Shown in pieces: positions 1-7,251 of a DNA stretch of 64,000 nucleotides. A program made the position numbers and the translations under genes. Every line of letters begins with the position of its first letter. Within the stretch, counting starts at the first letter, position 1. The stretch is from Bacteroidota bacterium (GTDB lineage: Bacteria; Bacteroidota; Bacteroidia; Chitinophagales; Chitinophagaceae), in the NCBI GenBank assembly GCA_018267615.1, contig JAFDYD010000004.1:115561-179560 (forward strand), written 5' to 3'. The notes under the pieces were generated by a model that was not told the origin of the DNA, ran no database searches, and saw only the letters and a program-made list of their open reading frames with translations.

Positions 1-2
1 GT

Positions 3-164
3 TGGTATTGGTGGATCGCAACCAATATCGCGTCCGTTCCTCTTTATTTTGTAAAACAATATGTATTGACCAGCGTATTCTATTTCATTTTATTGATCAT
101 GGCTTTTTTTGGATTGATCGAGTGGATGAAAAGAATAAAAGCTTCCCGACAATATGCAGCTTAA
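3..164 (+). CDS. pnuC: Nicotinamide mononucleotide/riboside transporter PnuC, C-terminal fragment
   Basis: The reading frame is open from the window edge to a TAA at 162-164, giving the last 53 residues of a membrane protein. It begins with a Trp-rich stretch (WYWWIATNIAS), continues through a hydrophobic helix (VFYFILLIMAFFGLIEWMK) and ends in a short basic tail. The WYWWI motif followed by a final helix is typical of the PnuC C terminus, which imports nicotinamide riboside. The frame overlaps the next gene by 11 bp, which implies translational coupling. The downstream gene encodes a NadR-type kinase that phosphorylates the imported riboside, which supports the call. Only the end is visible, so family assignment rests on this motif and the neighbour. 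Confidence 0.75.
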   Translation, partial: WYWWIATNIASVPLYFVKQYVLTSVFYFILLIMAFFGLIEWMKRIKASRQYAA

Positions 165-720
165 AAAAATAGTAACCGTTGGACCTGAATCTACAGGTAA
201 AAGCACACTTTGTGAAGAGCTCTCCGCTCATTTTAATACAGCGTGGTGCCCGGAATTCGCGCGATCATACTTAACTGAACATGGAATGAATTATAGTTTT
301 GAAGATCTGCTCACTATTGCAAAGGGGCAAGTTGATCTCGAAGAAAAACTCAGCGCAAAATTTTTAAATCACCAAACATCTCATTCATCGAACGCTAATA
401 ACTCCTTACCATTTTTTATTGATACAGATATGTACGTTATGAAAGTATGGTGCGAATTTGTATTTGGAAAATGTCATCAATGGATATTGGATCAGATCGT
501 TTCCAGAAAATACGATTTGTATTTGCTTTGCAGCACAGATTTGCCGTGGGCGCCGGATGTATTACGCGAATACCCGGATCTTGAATCAAGAGAAAAATTA
601 TTTCATATCTATAAGGATATTCTCATCAATCAAAATGTTCCCTGGATTGAAGTCACCGGCAATCATGAAGAGAGATTAAAAAAGGCAATTAAGGCAGCGT
701 CTGAACTGGGATTATTGTGA
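154..720 (+). CDS. NadR-type ribosylnicotinamide kinase (AAA ATPase domain only)
   Basis: This 188-residue protein has a P-loop GPESTGKST at residues 10-18 and the CPEFARSYL region seen in the kinase half of NadR. It should phosphorylate nicotinamide riboside to NMN with ATP in the cytoplasm. It corresponds to the C-terminal kinase domain of enterobacterial NadR and lacks both the helix-turn-helix and the adenylyltransferase domain, so it cannot be a repressor and probably only performs the kinase step. It overlaps pnuC by 11 bp, which makes an uptake-and-trap pair. The last codons and the TGA stop lie inside the left arm of a long palindrome (701-740), so the C-terminal residues may derive from that element. 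Confidence 0.85.
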   Translation: MQLKKIVTVGPESTGKSTLCEELSAHFNTAWCPEFARSYLTEHGMNYSFEDLLTIAKGQVDLEEKLSAKFLNHQTSHSSNANNSLPFFIDTDMYVMKVWCEFVFGKCHQWILDQIVSRKYDLYLLCSTDLPWAPDVLREYPDLESREKLFHIYKDILINQNVPWIEVTGNHEERLKKAIKAASELGLL

Positions 721-873
721 TTATTGTGATATGTGGGAAATTGAGTTTGAAAATTTACCAATGTGCGAATTGTTCTAAATGCACTTTTTTGAAGAATTCG
801 TACATTTTCAACTTTCCTAATTTTCACATTCCATTTCCCACATATCACAATAATCACAATAATCCCAGTTCAG
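701..873. repeat. Long intergenic palindrome with perfect 40-bp arms (CTGAACTGGGATT type)
   Basis: Bases 701-740 and 834-873 are exact reverse complements over 40 bp, separated by 93 bp that contain weaker internal complementarity. The arms start with CTGAACTGGGATT and continue with the word ATTGTG repeated at 9-base steps. The left arm contains the final six codons and the stop of the NadR-type kinase. The right arm ends three bases before the mtgA stop. The genes are convergent, so the structure could act as a two-way terminator. It shares its outer sequence with elements at 9801-10060, 11990-12088 and 38399-38589. Confidence 0.85.
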
Positions 874-875
874 AT

Positions 876-1577
876 TCAATGTAACAACTTATCGATATCT
901 GGATCATCTTGCAAATGATTCATCTGAGAAAGAACCCACGTATATTTTCTCGCGACATCACGCGGAATTACTTTTGTTGAAAAGGCTTTTGGATTTGGTA
1001 AAAAGGATGCTATCAGTGCTGCCTCTGTTCTTGTGAGATTTTTTGCGGGCTTATCAAAATATTGTTTGGCGGCTGCATCGATTCCGAAAACGCCTTTGCC
1101 CATTTCACTGACGTTTAGATACATCTCCAATATTCTTTTTTTGCTCCATAACAATTCAATCATGAAAGTAAAATAGGTTTCAAAAGCTTTTCTGATCCAT
1201 GTCCGGCCCTGCCATAGAAAAACATTTTTTGCAACCTGTTGACTAATTGTACTTGCTCCATGAAGCGATTTACTTTTCTGATTATGCTTCATTGCCTTTT
1301 CAATAGACTTAAAATCGAATCCATCGTGATCGGGAAATAATTGGTCTTCATGAGCAATAACCGCGAGTTTTGCATAAGGAGAAATATCATTCATATCAAC
1401 ATAGTTTCGCTTCAATCCATATCCGCCAAATAAACTTCCCAATTGAGTAAGCGTAATGGGTGGATTAACCCATCTTAGAATGATTAAATAAAATAAATGG
1501 AAGAAAAATAGAAAAATGAAAATACGCTTGATCACTCGCCAGATTCGGGGAACAAGTCCTTTTGTTTTGAAAGCCAT
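876..1577 (-). CDS. mtgA: Monofunctional peptidoglycan glycosyltransferase
   Basis: The 233-residue protein has one N-terminal membrane helix (about residues 17-35) followed by a complete GT51 domain. Visible motifs are the catalytic AHEDQLF (Glu77), GASTISQQVAKN at 107-118, the RK pair at 129-130 and KKRILEMYLN at 146-155. It polymerises lipid II into glycan strands at the outer face of the inner membrane. No transpeptidase domain follows, which is the normal MtgA architecture and length. It is convergent with the NadR-type kinase and separated from it by the long palindrome. The gene upstream on the same strand is an unrelated membrane protein of unknown function. Confidence 0.9.
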   Translation of the reverse strand: MAFKTKGLVPRIWRVIKRIFIFLFFFHLFYLIILRWVNPPITLTQLGSLFGGYGLKRNYVDMNDISPYAKLAVIAHEDQLFPDHDGFDFKSIEKAMKHNQKSKSLHGASTISQQVAKNVFLWQGRTWIRKAFETYFTFMIELLWSKKRILEMYLNVSEMGKGVFGIDAAAKQYFDKPAKNLTRTEAALIASFLPNPKAFSTKVIPRDVARKYTWVLSQMNHLQDDPDIDKLLH

Positions 1578-1617
1578 CCGGTTGTTTTACGGTGCTGCAA
1601 TATACTTACTCAGAGAG

Positions 1618-1650
1618 AACTTTTCCAAAGTTTAAAACTTTGGAAAAGTT
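1618..1650 (-). terminator. Perfect 16-bp inverted repeat downstream of the 1654-2175 gene
   Basis: Bases 1618-1633 and 1635-1650 are perfect reverse complements around a single central base. They lie directly after the stop codon of the minus-strand gene ending at 1654 and before mtgA on the same strand. There is no long T tract in either direction, so this would be a weak intrinsic terminator at best. Unlike the other palindromes in the window, its arms are one word (CTTTTCCAAAG) and not a chain of repeated words. Confidence 0.5.
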
Positions 1651-1653
1651 ACT

Positions 1654-2175
1654 TTAGAACGGTCGTGGATTATTTTTATTGGGATTTAATTCTAAATATT
1701 GAAGTGTATATTTTTTCCCGAAAACATATTTCTTGTACCTTGATTTAATTAATAAATATCCAAGCACCAGTAATGCGGCCGCAGTAATAAAACTTGCGGG
1801 CTTATACCAATCCTTTGATTTGTCGCCACGATAAAGCCCATTAACAGCACCCAATACAAGTACGCCACCACCGGCAATCATCAGCAAAGCGCCATCGGTT
1901 ACGTAATTCAATTTCGTTCTTTCCATCCTGATAGCTGTTATTTCTTTATAATGAAATGGAGTGCCGTTTAAAAAAATACTATCATGCCTGATGGATGTAA
2001 TGCCTCCTTCCAACCACTGATCATAGACAGTATGTATCGACAGGTACATACCAGTAGAAAAAGTTTTCACATGCGCCCCATTTTTTAAAAGTTCAAATAC
2101 ATCGTCCGATGGTTGAGGCGTTTGAGAAAAACAAAAAATTGGAAGTAAAAGAAAAGCAAGCAGGAGTTTAGTCAT
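1654..2175 (-). CDS. Secreted/membrane protein of unknown function
   Basis: I do not recognise the family. The chosen start (MTKLLLAFLL) gives 173 residues with a clear signal peptide ending near CFSQT. A soluble stretch follows (residues about 20-90, including a 'KEITAIRMER' segment), then two hydrophobic helices around GALLMIAGGGVLVLGAV and ASFITAAALLVLGYLLI, and a basic tail. This resembles a common layout in Bacteroidota of short envelope proteins with a soluble domain ahead of two helices. An ATG 18 bases further upstream is less likely, because a −7 promoter box (2191-2198) covers it and because it would spoil the signal peptide. Confidence 0.6.
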   Translation of the reverse strand: MTKLLLAFLLLPIFCFSQTPQPSDDVFELLKNGAHVKTFSTGMYLSIHTVYDQWLEGGITSIRHDSIFLNGTPFHYKEITAIRMERTKLNYVTDGALLMIAGGGVLVLGAVNGLYRGDKSKDWYKPASFITAAALLVLGYLLIKSRYKKYVFGKKYTLQYLELNPNKNNPRPF

Positions 2176-2190
2176 AATGAAAGATGATAT

Positions 2191-2198
2191 CAAACTTA
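2191..2198 (-). promoter_or_regulatory. −7 promoter box (TAAGTTTG) for the 1654-2175 gene
   Basis: On the minus strand the sequence reads TAAGTTTG, an exact match to the Bacteroidota −7 consensus TANNTTTG. It lies about 15 bases before the ATG at 2175. No clean −33 TTTG is seen at normal spacing, so this is a half-supported promoter. Confidence 0.4.
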
Positions 2199-2224
2199 CA
2201 AAATAACAATGCTAGTAAATTGTT

Positions 2225-2368
2225 AATGTGAACCGCGATTTAAGTGATTTAAAAAGATTATGAAGAGAGTTGAATGAGTCGATAAATTGGCCATTAAACT
2301 AATCAACTCACTCAACCATTCAACTCTCCTCATAATCTTTTCAAATCACTTAAATCATGGTTCACATT
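2225..2368. repeat. Long intergenic palindrome, GATT-phased arms
   Basis: Bases 2225-2279 pair with about 2311-2367 with few mismatches over roughly 54 bp. The arm reads GTGAACCGCGATTTAAGTG and goes on with GATT recurring every 9-10 bases. The outer sequence GAACCGCGATT is close to, but not the same as, the CTGAACCGGGATT family. The right arm ends at the stop codon of the lysE-like gene, and the left end is about 50 bases upstream of the next minus-strand gene. It may terminate the lysE-like transcript. Confidence 0.75.
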
Positions 2369-3008
2369 ATTTAATTTTATTTCCCCAAAAAATTACTCCC
2401 CATAATAAGGCGATTCCAAAACCGATCAAAATTATTCCAGATATCTTATTAATGATCGAAAGATTATGCAAAGTCAGTCGCTTCCTGAGTTTTCCGGCCA
2501 TCAATACTTTTCCGGCATCAGCGGCCATATTCACGAGTAAGCACACTGAGAAAATGATTATCCGTTGTTTTAGGGTATGCGTTAGCGATAGTACCGTTGC
2601 ATTACCAAGCCAGAAGATAATAACGCCAGGGTTCAGTGTATTAATTAAGAACCCGGAAGCAAATATTTTCAACATCTCTCTTTTGCGAAACGTGATTGCA
2701 TTTCCCGAAGCATCGGTGGTCAAATGTACTTTTTTGAAAAAAACAAAATAAATACCCATTATCAGTAAGAAAACACTTCCGGCATACGCGATCATCTTTT
2801 TGTATTCAAGCAATTGTTCCACCAATTCTGTAAATACATTGCTCAGTACAACCAGTATGATATCACTGAACCATACACCCGCAACAAAACTGAAGCCACC
2901 GCGATGGCCATTGTTGAGACTCTGTTTAATAATGGTGAAAATGATAGGCCCTACTGATAGTACTAGAACAAATCCAAGGGCAAGTCCTTTCAAAATCGCT
3001 TCAATCAT
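2367..3008 (-). CDS. LysE/RhtB-family amino acid exporter
   Basis: The 213-residue protein is almost all hydrophobic, with five to six predicted helices. The N-terminal segment ALGFVLVLSVGPIIFTIIKQ carries the GP signature of the LysE/RhtB superfamily. Members export amino acids or related small molecules through the inner membrane. Substrate cannot be read from sequence. Length matches the family (about 200-215). The gene appears monocistronic; its stop abuts the right arm of the palindrome at 2225-2368. Confidence 0.8.
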   Translation of the reverse strand: MIEAILKGLALGFVLVLSVGPIIFTIIKQSLNNGHRGGFSFVAGVWFSDIILVVLSNVFTELVEQLLEYKKMIAYAGSVFLLIMGIYFVFFKKVHLTTDASGNAITFRKREMLKIFASGFLINTLNPGVIIFWLGNATVLSLTHTLKQRIIIFSVCLLVNMAADAGKVLMAGKLRKRLTLHNLSIINKISGIILIGFGIALLWGVIFWGNKIK

Positions 3009-3174
3009 TGTTAAACTTAAAATGATTTATACTATTGTTTCTGCTATTTAAAACACCAATAATCAGACGCAGGTTCAGGATTGAAGTTACAAAGCAGTTT
3101 TTTGAGGGAAAAAAATTTTTAGAAAATAATCGGCGAGTCATTACAGTGAATAAATCTTTGAAGACGCAGAGCAA

Positions 3175-4701
3175 TCAGGCCCCGGTATTTTCAAGAAATT
3201 GTTGCCAGTCTTTCATCATTTTACCTTTTAATACTCGCGGAAATTTATGCTGTCCACCAACCTTACCTGCCTGTCGCATGAACTCCATAAATTTTTCTTC
3301 GGGCAACACTTTTACAAAAATATCTTTCAGTGCACTTTTTCTCTCAACAGCATAATCATCATTCAGATCTTTTAGCTTTTCATCAATTTTCTGTCTTAAT
3401 ATTTCCGGGTCTACATGATCGTCGGTAGCAAGATACCATTGATGTGCAAAAAATAATCCGTGAGGAATTCCAACCACGGTATATTCCGGTACAGAAATAT
3501 TCAAATCTTCACTTACCAGCTGGATCGCCTTATTCATATTATCAACACTCAGGTGTTCACCCACCAAACTCAGATAATGTTTTGTACGACCCGAAATAAT
3601 AATTTCGCAACGCTCCTTATCAGTAAACCTGACTGTGTCGCCAATCAAATATCTCCACGCGCCCGCGCTGGTACTTATCATGAGCGCATAATCTTTTCCT
3701 TCTTCCACTTCATGAATCATCAGCACTTCGGGATTTGCAACAATATTACCGTCCTGGTCGAAATTATCGCTATCAAAAGGAACAAATTCAAGAAAAAGAT
3801 GAAGATTGGTAACCAGTCGCATTCCTTTCTGATCTTGCCTGTCCTGGTAAGCGATAAAGCCTTCCGACGCAAGATATGTTTCAATATAAGTAATTGGCTT
3901 GCCCAATAATTTTTCGAATCCTTTTTTATATGGCTCAAACGAAACACCTCCATGAACGAAAAATCCAAGATTCGGCCATATTTCGTGAATGTTACTGAGA
4001 TTATATCTCTCAATGATTTTCTCCATGCACATCTGTATCCACGCAGGAACGCCAACGATAAATCCAATATCCCAGTTTGGCGCCTGTCTTACTACTTCTT
4101 CCAGTTTTTTATTCCAGTCTTTTGTGCGTGCTATTTTTTTGCCTGGTTTATAAAAAGGAGAGAACCAAAACGGAACTCTTCGTGCAGAAATCCCACTTAG
4201 ATCACCTGAATAATATCCGGGACCTTTTTGAAGATCGGTACTTCCTCCGATCATCAGCCATCCCTTTCCAATACTTTTTACGGGAATATCCTGGTAAGTT
4301 CTCAATGACAGCAGTTGTTTGATCATCACAACTCTGTTTCCTCTCAACAAATCTCCTGTGATAGGAATATATTTACTGGCTGATTCGGAAGTTCCCGAGC
4401 TTAATGCATAATATTTTATTTTCCCTGGCCAACATATATCCTGTTTTCCCTGGAGTGTTTTATACCACCACTCCGAATAAATTTTGTTGTAATCATAAAT
4501 AGGAACCATTTCCTGGAATTTTTTTCCAGCATGCTTGCTCAACAATATTTCATCAAAATGAAATTGCTGTCCGAACTCAGTGAACCGCGCTTTTTTGAGG
4601 AGTTTTTTTAATACCTTCAACTGTTGCCGCCGTGGAGATTTTTTGGGCAACCGAAGAGCCTTTGCAATTGAATTCGGCAATTGTACATCGATTATCGCCA
4701 T
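3175..4701 (-). CDS. GH3 (auxin-responsive promoter) family acyl-adenylate-forming protein
   Basis: Starting at MAIIDVQLPN this is a 508-residue protein. Recognisable GH3-like features are the SSGTSES phosphate-binding loop (about residue 110), GVPAWIQMCMEKI, IETYLASEGF, and YRYLIGDTVRF-like 'WRYLIGDTVRF' towards the C terminus. Plant GH3 enzymes adenylate carboxylic acids and transfer them to amino acids. Bacterial members are common in Bacteroidota, with substrates I cannot name. A longer start 30 bases upstream overlaps the −7 promoter box and is rejected. The gene stands alone between the lysE-like gene and the higBA module. Confidence 0.8.
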   Translation of the reverse strand: MAIIDVQLPNSIAKALRLPKKSPRRQQLKVLKKLLKKARFTEFGQQFHFDEILLSKHAGKKFQEMVPIYDYNKIYSEWWYKTLQGKQDICWPGKIKYYALSSGTSESASKYIPITGDLLRGNRVVMIKQLLSLRTYQDIPVKSIGKGWLMIGGSTDLQKGPGYYSGDLSGISARRVPFWFSPFYKPGKKIARTKDWNKKLEEVVRQAPNWDIGFIVGVPAWIQMCMEKIIERYNLSNIHEIWPNLGFFVHGGVSFEPYKKGFEKLLGKPITYIETYLASEGFIAYQDRQDQKGMRLVTNLHLFLEFVPFDSDNFDQDGNIVANPEVLMIHEVEEGKDYALMISTSAGAWRYLIGDTVRFTDKERCEIIISGRTKHYLSLVGEHLSVDNMNKAIQLVSEDLNISVPEYTVVGIPHGLFFAHQWYLATDDHVDPEILRQKIDEKLKDLNDDYAVERKSALKDIFVKVLPEEKFMEFMRQAGKVGGQHKFPRVLKGKMMKDWQQFLENTGA

Positions 4702-4728
4702 GTGAATTGCAGGAGTTGAGCTGCAAAC

Positions 4729-4757
4729 CAAAATTAAGATTTTGAGGGGAATTACAA
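4729..4757 (-). promoter_or_regulatory. Promoter of the GH3-family gene
   Basis: Minus strand: −33 TTG (4755-4757), 18 bases, −7 TAATTTTG (4729-4736, TANNTTTG). Transcription would begin near 4722, so the ATG at 4701 is the likely start and the in-frame ATG at 4731 is not used. Confidence 0.5.
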
Positions 4758-4917
4758 GGAATGATTTCGCGATACTGCCCTAATGTTGGCTTTTTTGAAT
4801 GGCGACCAAAAAGCAATGCCCTTCTCACCTGCCAGTACCCGGCTCGGAAGAACGCTGCAAACATGATGACATCGCAGATTTTATAAATTTTTTTACGACC
4901 CAATTCCATTATAAAAT

Positions 4918-4936
4918 ACTTACCTTTAACGTAAGT
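4918..4936. promoter_or_regulatory. Candidate operator of the higBA module
   Basis: ACTTAC-N7-GTAAGT is a perfect 6-bp inverted repeat 17 bases upstream of the toxin start, in an A/T-rich stretch. The sequence AACGTA also recurs as a direct repeat across it (4929-4940). HigA antitoxins normally bind short palindromes over their own promoter, so this is the best operator candidate. This is inference from position and symmetry. Confidence 0.4.
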
Positions 4937-4952
4937 AACGTACCTCGATACT

Positions 4953-5234
4953 ATGATACAATCCTTTGGTTCGAAAGAGACAGAAAACATATGGAATGGG
5001 ATTAGGCTAAGCAAATTGCCAAACGAGGTTCAACAAGTTGGAAGAAGAAAATTAAGAATGCTGAATAACTCAAGTAATTTGAATGACCTAAAAATTCCTC
5101 CGTCAAATAAACTTGAAAAGTTAAAAGGAAACCTAAAAGATTTTTATTCAATCCGAATAAACGATCAATGGAGAATCATTTTTAAATGGGTCAATGGTAA
5201 TGCCTTTGAAGTAAAGATTCTCGATTATCACTAA
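4953..5234 (+). CDS. higB: Type II toxin, HigB/RelE superfamily
   Basis: The 93-residue protein begins MIQSFGSKETENIWNG and ends with RINDQWRIIFKWVNG and VKILDYH. This is the usual HigB pattern: a short N-terminal strand, helices, then a 'YSIRINDQWRI' strand and a C-terminal D-Y-H. Family members are ribosome-dependent mRNA interferases. The predicted antitoxin starts nine bases after the stop. Toxin-before-antitoxin order is the hallmark of higBA, opposite to most type II systems. It lies between two unrelated housekeeping genes, as expected of a mobile addiction module, although no transposon or att site is visible. Confidence 0.85.
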   Translation: MIQSFGSKETENIWNGIRLSKLPNEVQQVGRRKLRMLNNSSNLNDLKIPPSNKLEKLKGNLKDFYSIRINDQWRIIFKWVNGNAFEVKILDYH

Positions 5235-5243
5235 AAAGATAAA

Positions 5244-5543
5244 ATGAAAAAACTTAAAAATATACACCCGGGTGAAGTTTTACAGGAAGAGTTCCTGCTT
5301 CCTCTCAAAATCACAGCTTACAGACTTGCAAAAGACATTGCTATCCCTCAAACGAGAGTATCTGAAATTCTGAAAGGGAATCGTCGAATTACGGCAGATA
5401 CCGCATTAAGACTTTCGAAATATTTTGGAACTACTCCTAAATTTTGGCTTGGCCTCCAAGATGATTATGATCTTGAGGAGGAGAAAAGTTTTAAAGATCG
5501 AGAGATAAGTGCTATCAAACATTATGCTTCAGACGCCGCCTGA
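5244..5543 (+). CDS. higA: HigA-family antitoxin with XRE helix-turn-helix
   Basis: The 99-residue protein opens with KNIHPGEVLQEEFLLPL, the HigA/VapI signature. The helix-turn-helix spans about residues 25-65 (AYRLAKDIAIPQTRVSEIL then GNRRITADTALRLSKYFG), followed by TPKFWLGLQDDYDL. It should neutralise HigB and repress the operon. It starts nine bases after higB and both would be on one message. The C-terminal region is short and acidic, as is usual in this family. Confidence is high because both partners and their order fit. Confidence 0.9.
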   Translation: MKKLKNIHPGEVLQEEFLLPLKITAYRLAKDIAIPQTRVSEILKGNRRITADTALRLSKYFGTTPKFWLGLQDDYDLEEEKSFKDREISAIKHYASDAA

Positions 5544-5642
5544 CTTTCAAACCGAACACGCTTTTGCAGCGGATTTCAAGTCGCGGCCTATTTAATAAGG
5601 TACTTGCAGAATTAGGGAGAATTTATATTAACCAGAAATATC

Positions 5643-6005
5643 ATGAAACTAATTTCCCAAATCCTTATTGGCCTTGTTGCCATCGAACACATCTATATTT
5701 TATGGCTGGAAATGTTTGCTTGGACAACAAGAGGGCGTAAAACCTTTAAATCTTTTCCCGCCGATTTATTCGAAAGAACCAAATCACTTGCAGCAAACCA
5801 GGGTCTTTATAATGGATTTTTAGCAGCGGGACTTATCTGGTCATTGCTGATCACTGATCCAATTTGGAATCATTATGTCGCCTATTTCTTTCTCTCGTGT
5901 GTAATCATTGCCGGAATTTATGGAGCGATTACCGCTCAAAAATCTATTTTCTTCGTTCAGGCGCTGCCGGCAATCGTTGCTTTCCTATTCACAATTTTTT
6001 CCTGA
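5643..6005 (+). CDS. DUF1304 small integral membrane protein
   Basis: The 120-residue protein has about four membrane helices and conserved-looking N-terminal features (IEHIYILWLEMFAW, then RTKSLAANQGLYNGFLAAGL). The NQGLYNGFLA motif is diagnostic of DUF1304. Function is unknown. It is followed 51 bases later by the DJ-1-like gene on the same strand, and may share its transcript with that gene and the RibD-C-like gene after it. No −7 box was found immediately upstream. Confidence 0.75.
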   Translation: MKLISQILIGLVAIEHIYILWLEMFAWTTRGRKTFKSFPADLFERTKSLAANQGLYNGFLAAGLIWSLLITDPIWNHYVAYFFLSCVIIAGIYGAITAQKSIFFVQALPAIVAFLFTIFS

Positions 6006-6056
6006 TCGTTGAATAATTTCAACTAAAAATCCGAAGATGAACTGCAATTTTGCATT

Positions 6057-6614
6057 ATGAAACTGGCCTATATCATTTTTGACGGAATAACCTGGCTTGA
6101 TATGATCGGCATCTACGATCCGGTGAGCCGGTTAAAATCCATGCAATATATTCCTGATCTTTCCTGGGATATTTGTTCATTTGCAAATACTGCAAAAGAT
6201 AATTTCGGTTTGGAAATGAACGCGACAAAAATTCGCGAACCGCTGGATAAATATGATGCTGTAATTATTCCCGGGGGTCATGGAACAAGAACTTTACAAT
6301 TTGACGACCCATTTTTACAATGGATCAAAACAGCAGAAAATGTGACTTACAAAATTTCCATTTGCACCGGAAGCCTCATACTAGGTGCCGCAGGTTTTTT
6401 AAAAAATAAAAAAGCGACTACTAATTTCCTAGAATATGAAACACTGAAACAATATTGCAGGGAAGTGTCTTCAGAGAAAATTGTTGAAGACGGAAATATA
6501 ATAACAGCTGGCGCCGTTTCATCTTCAATCAACCTCGGACTTTATTTATGTAATAAATGGGGTGGGGAATTAGCAGCGAAGGAGATAAAAAGAAGAATAG
6601 ACTTTTTTGGTTAA
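6057..6614 (+). CDS. DJ-1/PfpI-family protein (class I glutamine amidotransferase-like)
   Basis: The 185-residue protein has the DJ-1/PfpI fold. It carries the IIPGGHGTRTL loop (70-80) and the nucleophile elbow ISICTGSLILG with Cys103, followed by AGAVSSSINLGLYL near the C terminus. The closest functional analogues are isonitrile hydratase-like and other DJ-1 proteins; which reaction it performs cannot be read from sequence. Length is normal for single-domain members and there is no AraC-type DNA-binding domain attached. The gene sits between a DUF1304 gene and a RibD-C gene on the same strand. Confidence 0.8.
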   Translation: MKLAYIIFDGITWLDMIGIYDPVSRLKSMQYIPDLSWDICSFANTAKDNFGLEMNATKIREPLDKYDAVIIPGGHGTRTLQFDDPFLQWIKTAENVTYKISICTGSLILGAAGFLKNKKATTNFLEYETLKQYCREVSSEKIVEDGNIITAGAVSSSINLGLYLCNKWGGELAAKEIKRRIDFFG

Positions 6615-6653
6615 GAAAATTGCTCGCTGATTAGTATCAATAATATTATTGAT

Positions 6654-7172
6654 ATGGGGAAAATTATTTTAAATCTCGCAACAAGCCTGGATGGTTTTAT
6701 TGCAGAAGAAAATGGCGGTGTTGATTGGCTCAATGACTTTTTAAAGCCCGAAGAAGATTATGGTATGAATGCCTTTTTCAAACAATGCGGCACCGCGATC
6801 ATGGGCGCAAAAACGTATGAGCAAACGCTGTCATTTCATTATTGGTACGGAGATATGGATGGAATTGTTTTTACATCGAGAGCGCTTCCGCCGCTTGAAG
6901 GGAAATCAATACAATTTATATCGGGTGATCCGGCTGAAACAATTCAATCATTAAAGAAAAAATCAAAAGACAGCTGGCTGGTCGGTGGTGCTTCTCTGAT
7001 CGCACAATTCATCAATAACAAACTTCTTGATGAAATGATCATCACCATTGTACCAAGACTTATCGGAAAAGGAATTCCTCTCTGTACAGATTTGAATGAA
7101 ATTCAAAAATTGAAATTAGAAGAAACAAAAGCTTTTAAAGACGGAGTCATCCAATTAAAATATCTTCTTTAA
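6654..7172 (+). CDS. Dihydrofolate reductase-like protein (RibD C-terminal domain family)
   Basis: The 172-residue protein begins with MGKIILNLATSLDGFIAEE, the nucleotide-binding entry of the RibD-C/DHFR fold. GAKTYEQ and SWLVGGASLIAQF follow, the latter being the NADPH-binding GG loop. Proteins of this size are annotated as dihydrofolate reductase family but are seldom true folate enzymes. It lies 39 bases after the DJ-1-like gene. It ends six bases before a 22-bp hairpin that separates it from the convergent GHL10 gene. Confidence 0.8.
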   Translation: MGKIILNLATSLDGFIAEENGGVDWLNDFLKPEEDYGMNAFFKQCGTAIMGAKTYEQTLSFHYWYGDMDGIVFTSRALPPLEGKSIQFISGDPAETIQSLKKKSKDSWLVGGASLIAQFINNKLLDEMIITIVPRLIGKGIPLCTDLNEIQKLKLEETKAFKDGVIQLKYLL

Positions 7173-7177
7173 AGACG

Positions 7178-7238
7178 CAAGGCACAAGAGACAAGGTACG
7201 GGGTGTTGCTCAACTTGTGCCTTGTCTCTTGTGCCTTG
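7178..7238. repeat. Palindrome between convergent genes (CAAGGCACAAG words)
   Basis: Bases 7178-7199 pair with 7217-7238 over 22 bp with one mismatch, around a 17-base loop. The arm is a chain of near-identical words (CAAGG, CACAAG, ACAAGG). It fills the gap between the stops at 7172 and 7252 and so is a plausible bidirectional terminator. Confidence 0.75.
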
Positions 7239-7251
7239 AATTCTTTCTCAA

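Noticed and set aside
2287..2751. Plus-strand frame of 154 residues opposite the lysE-like gene
   Set aside because: It is antisense to a clear exporter and begins inside a palindrome arm. No domain is recognised.
4577..5014. Minus-strand frame of 145 residues across the GH3 5' end and the higBA leader
   Set aside because: It overlaps the real GH3 start, the promoter and the higBA operator, has no family features, and its composition is that of a shadow frame.
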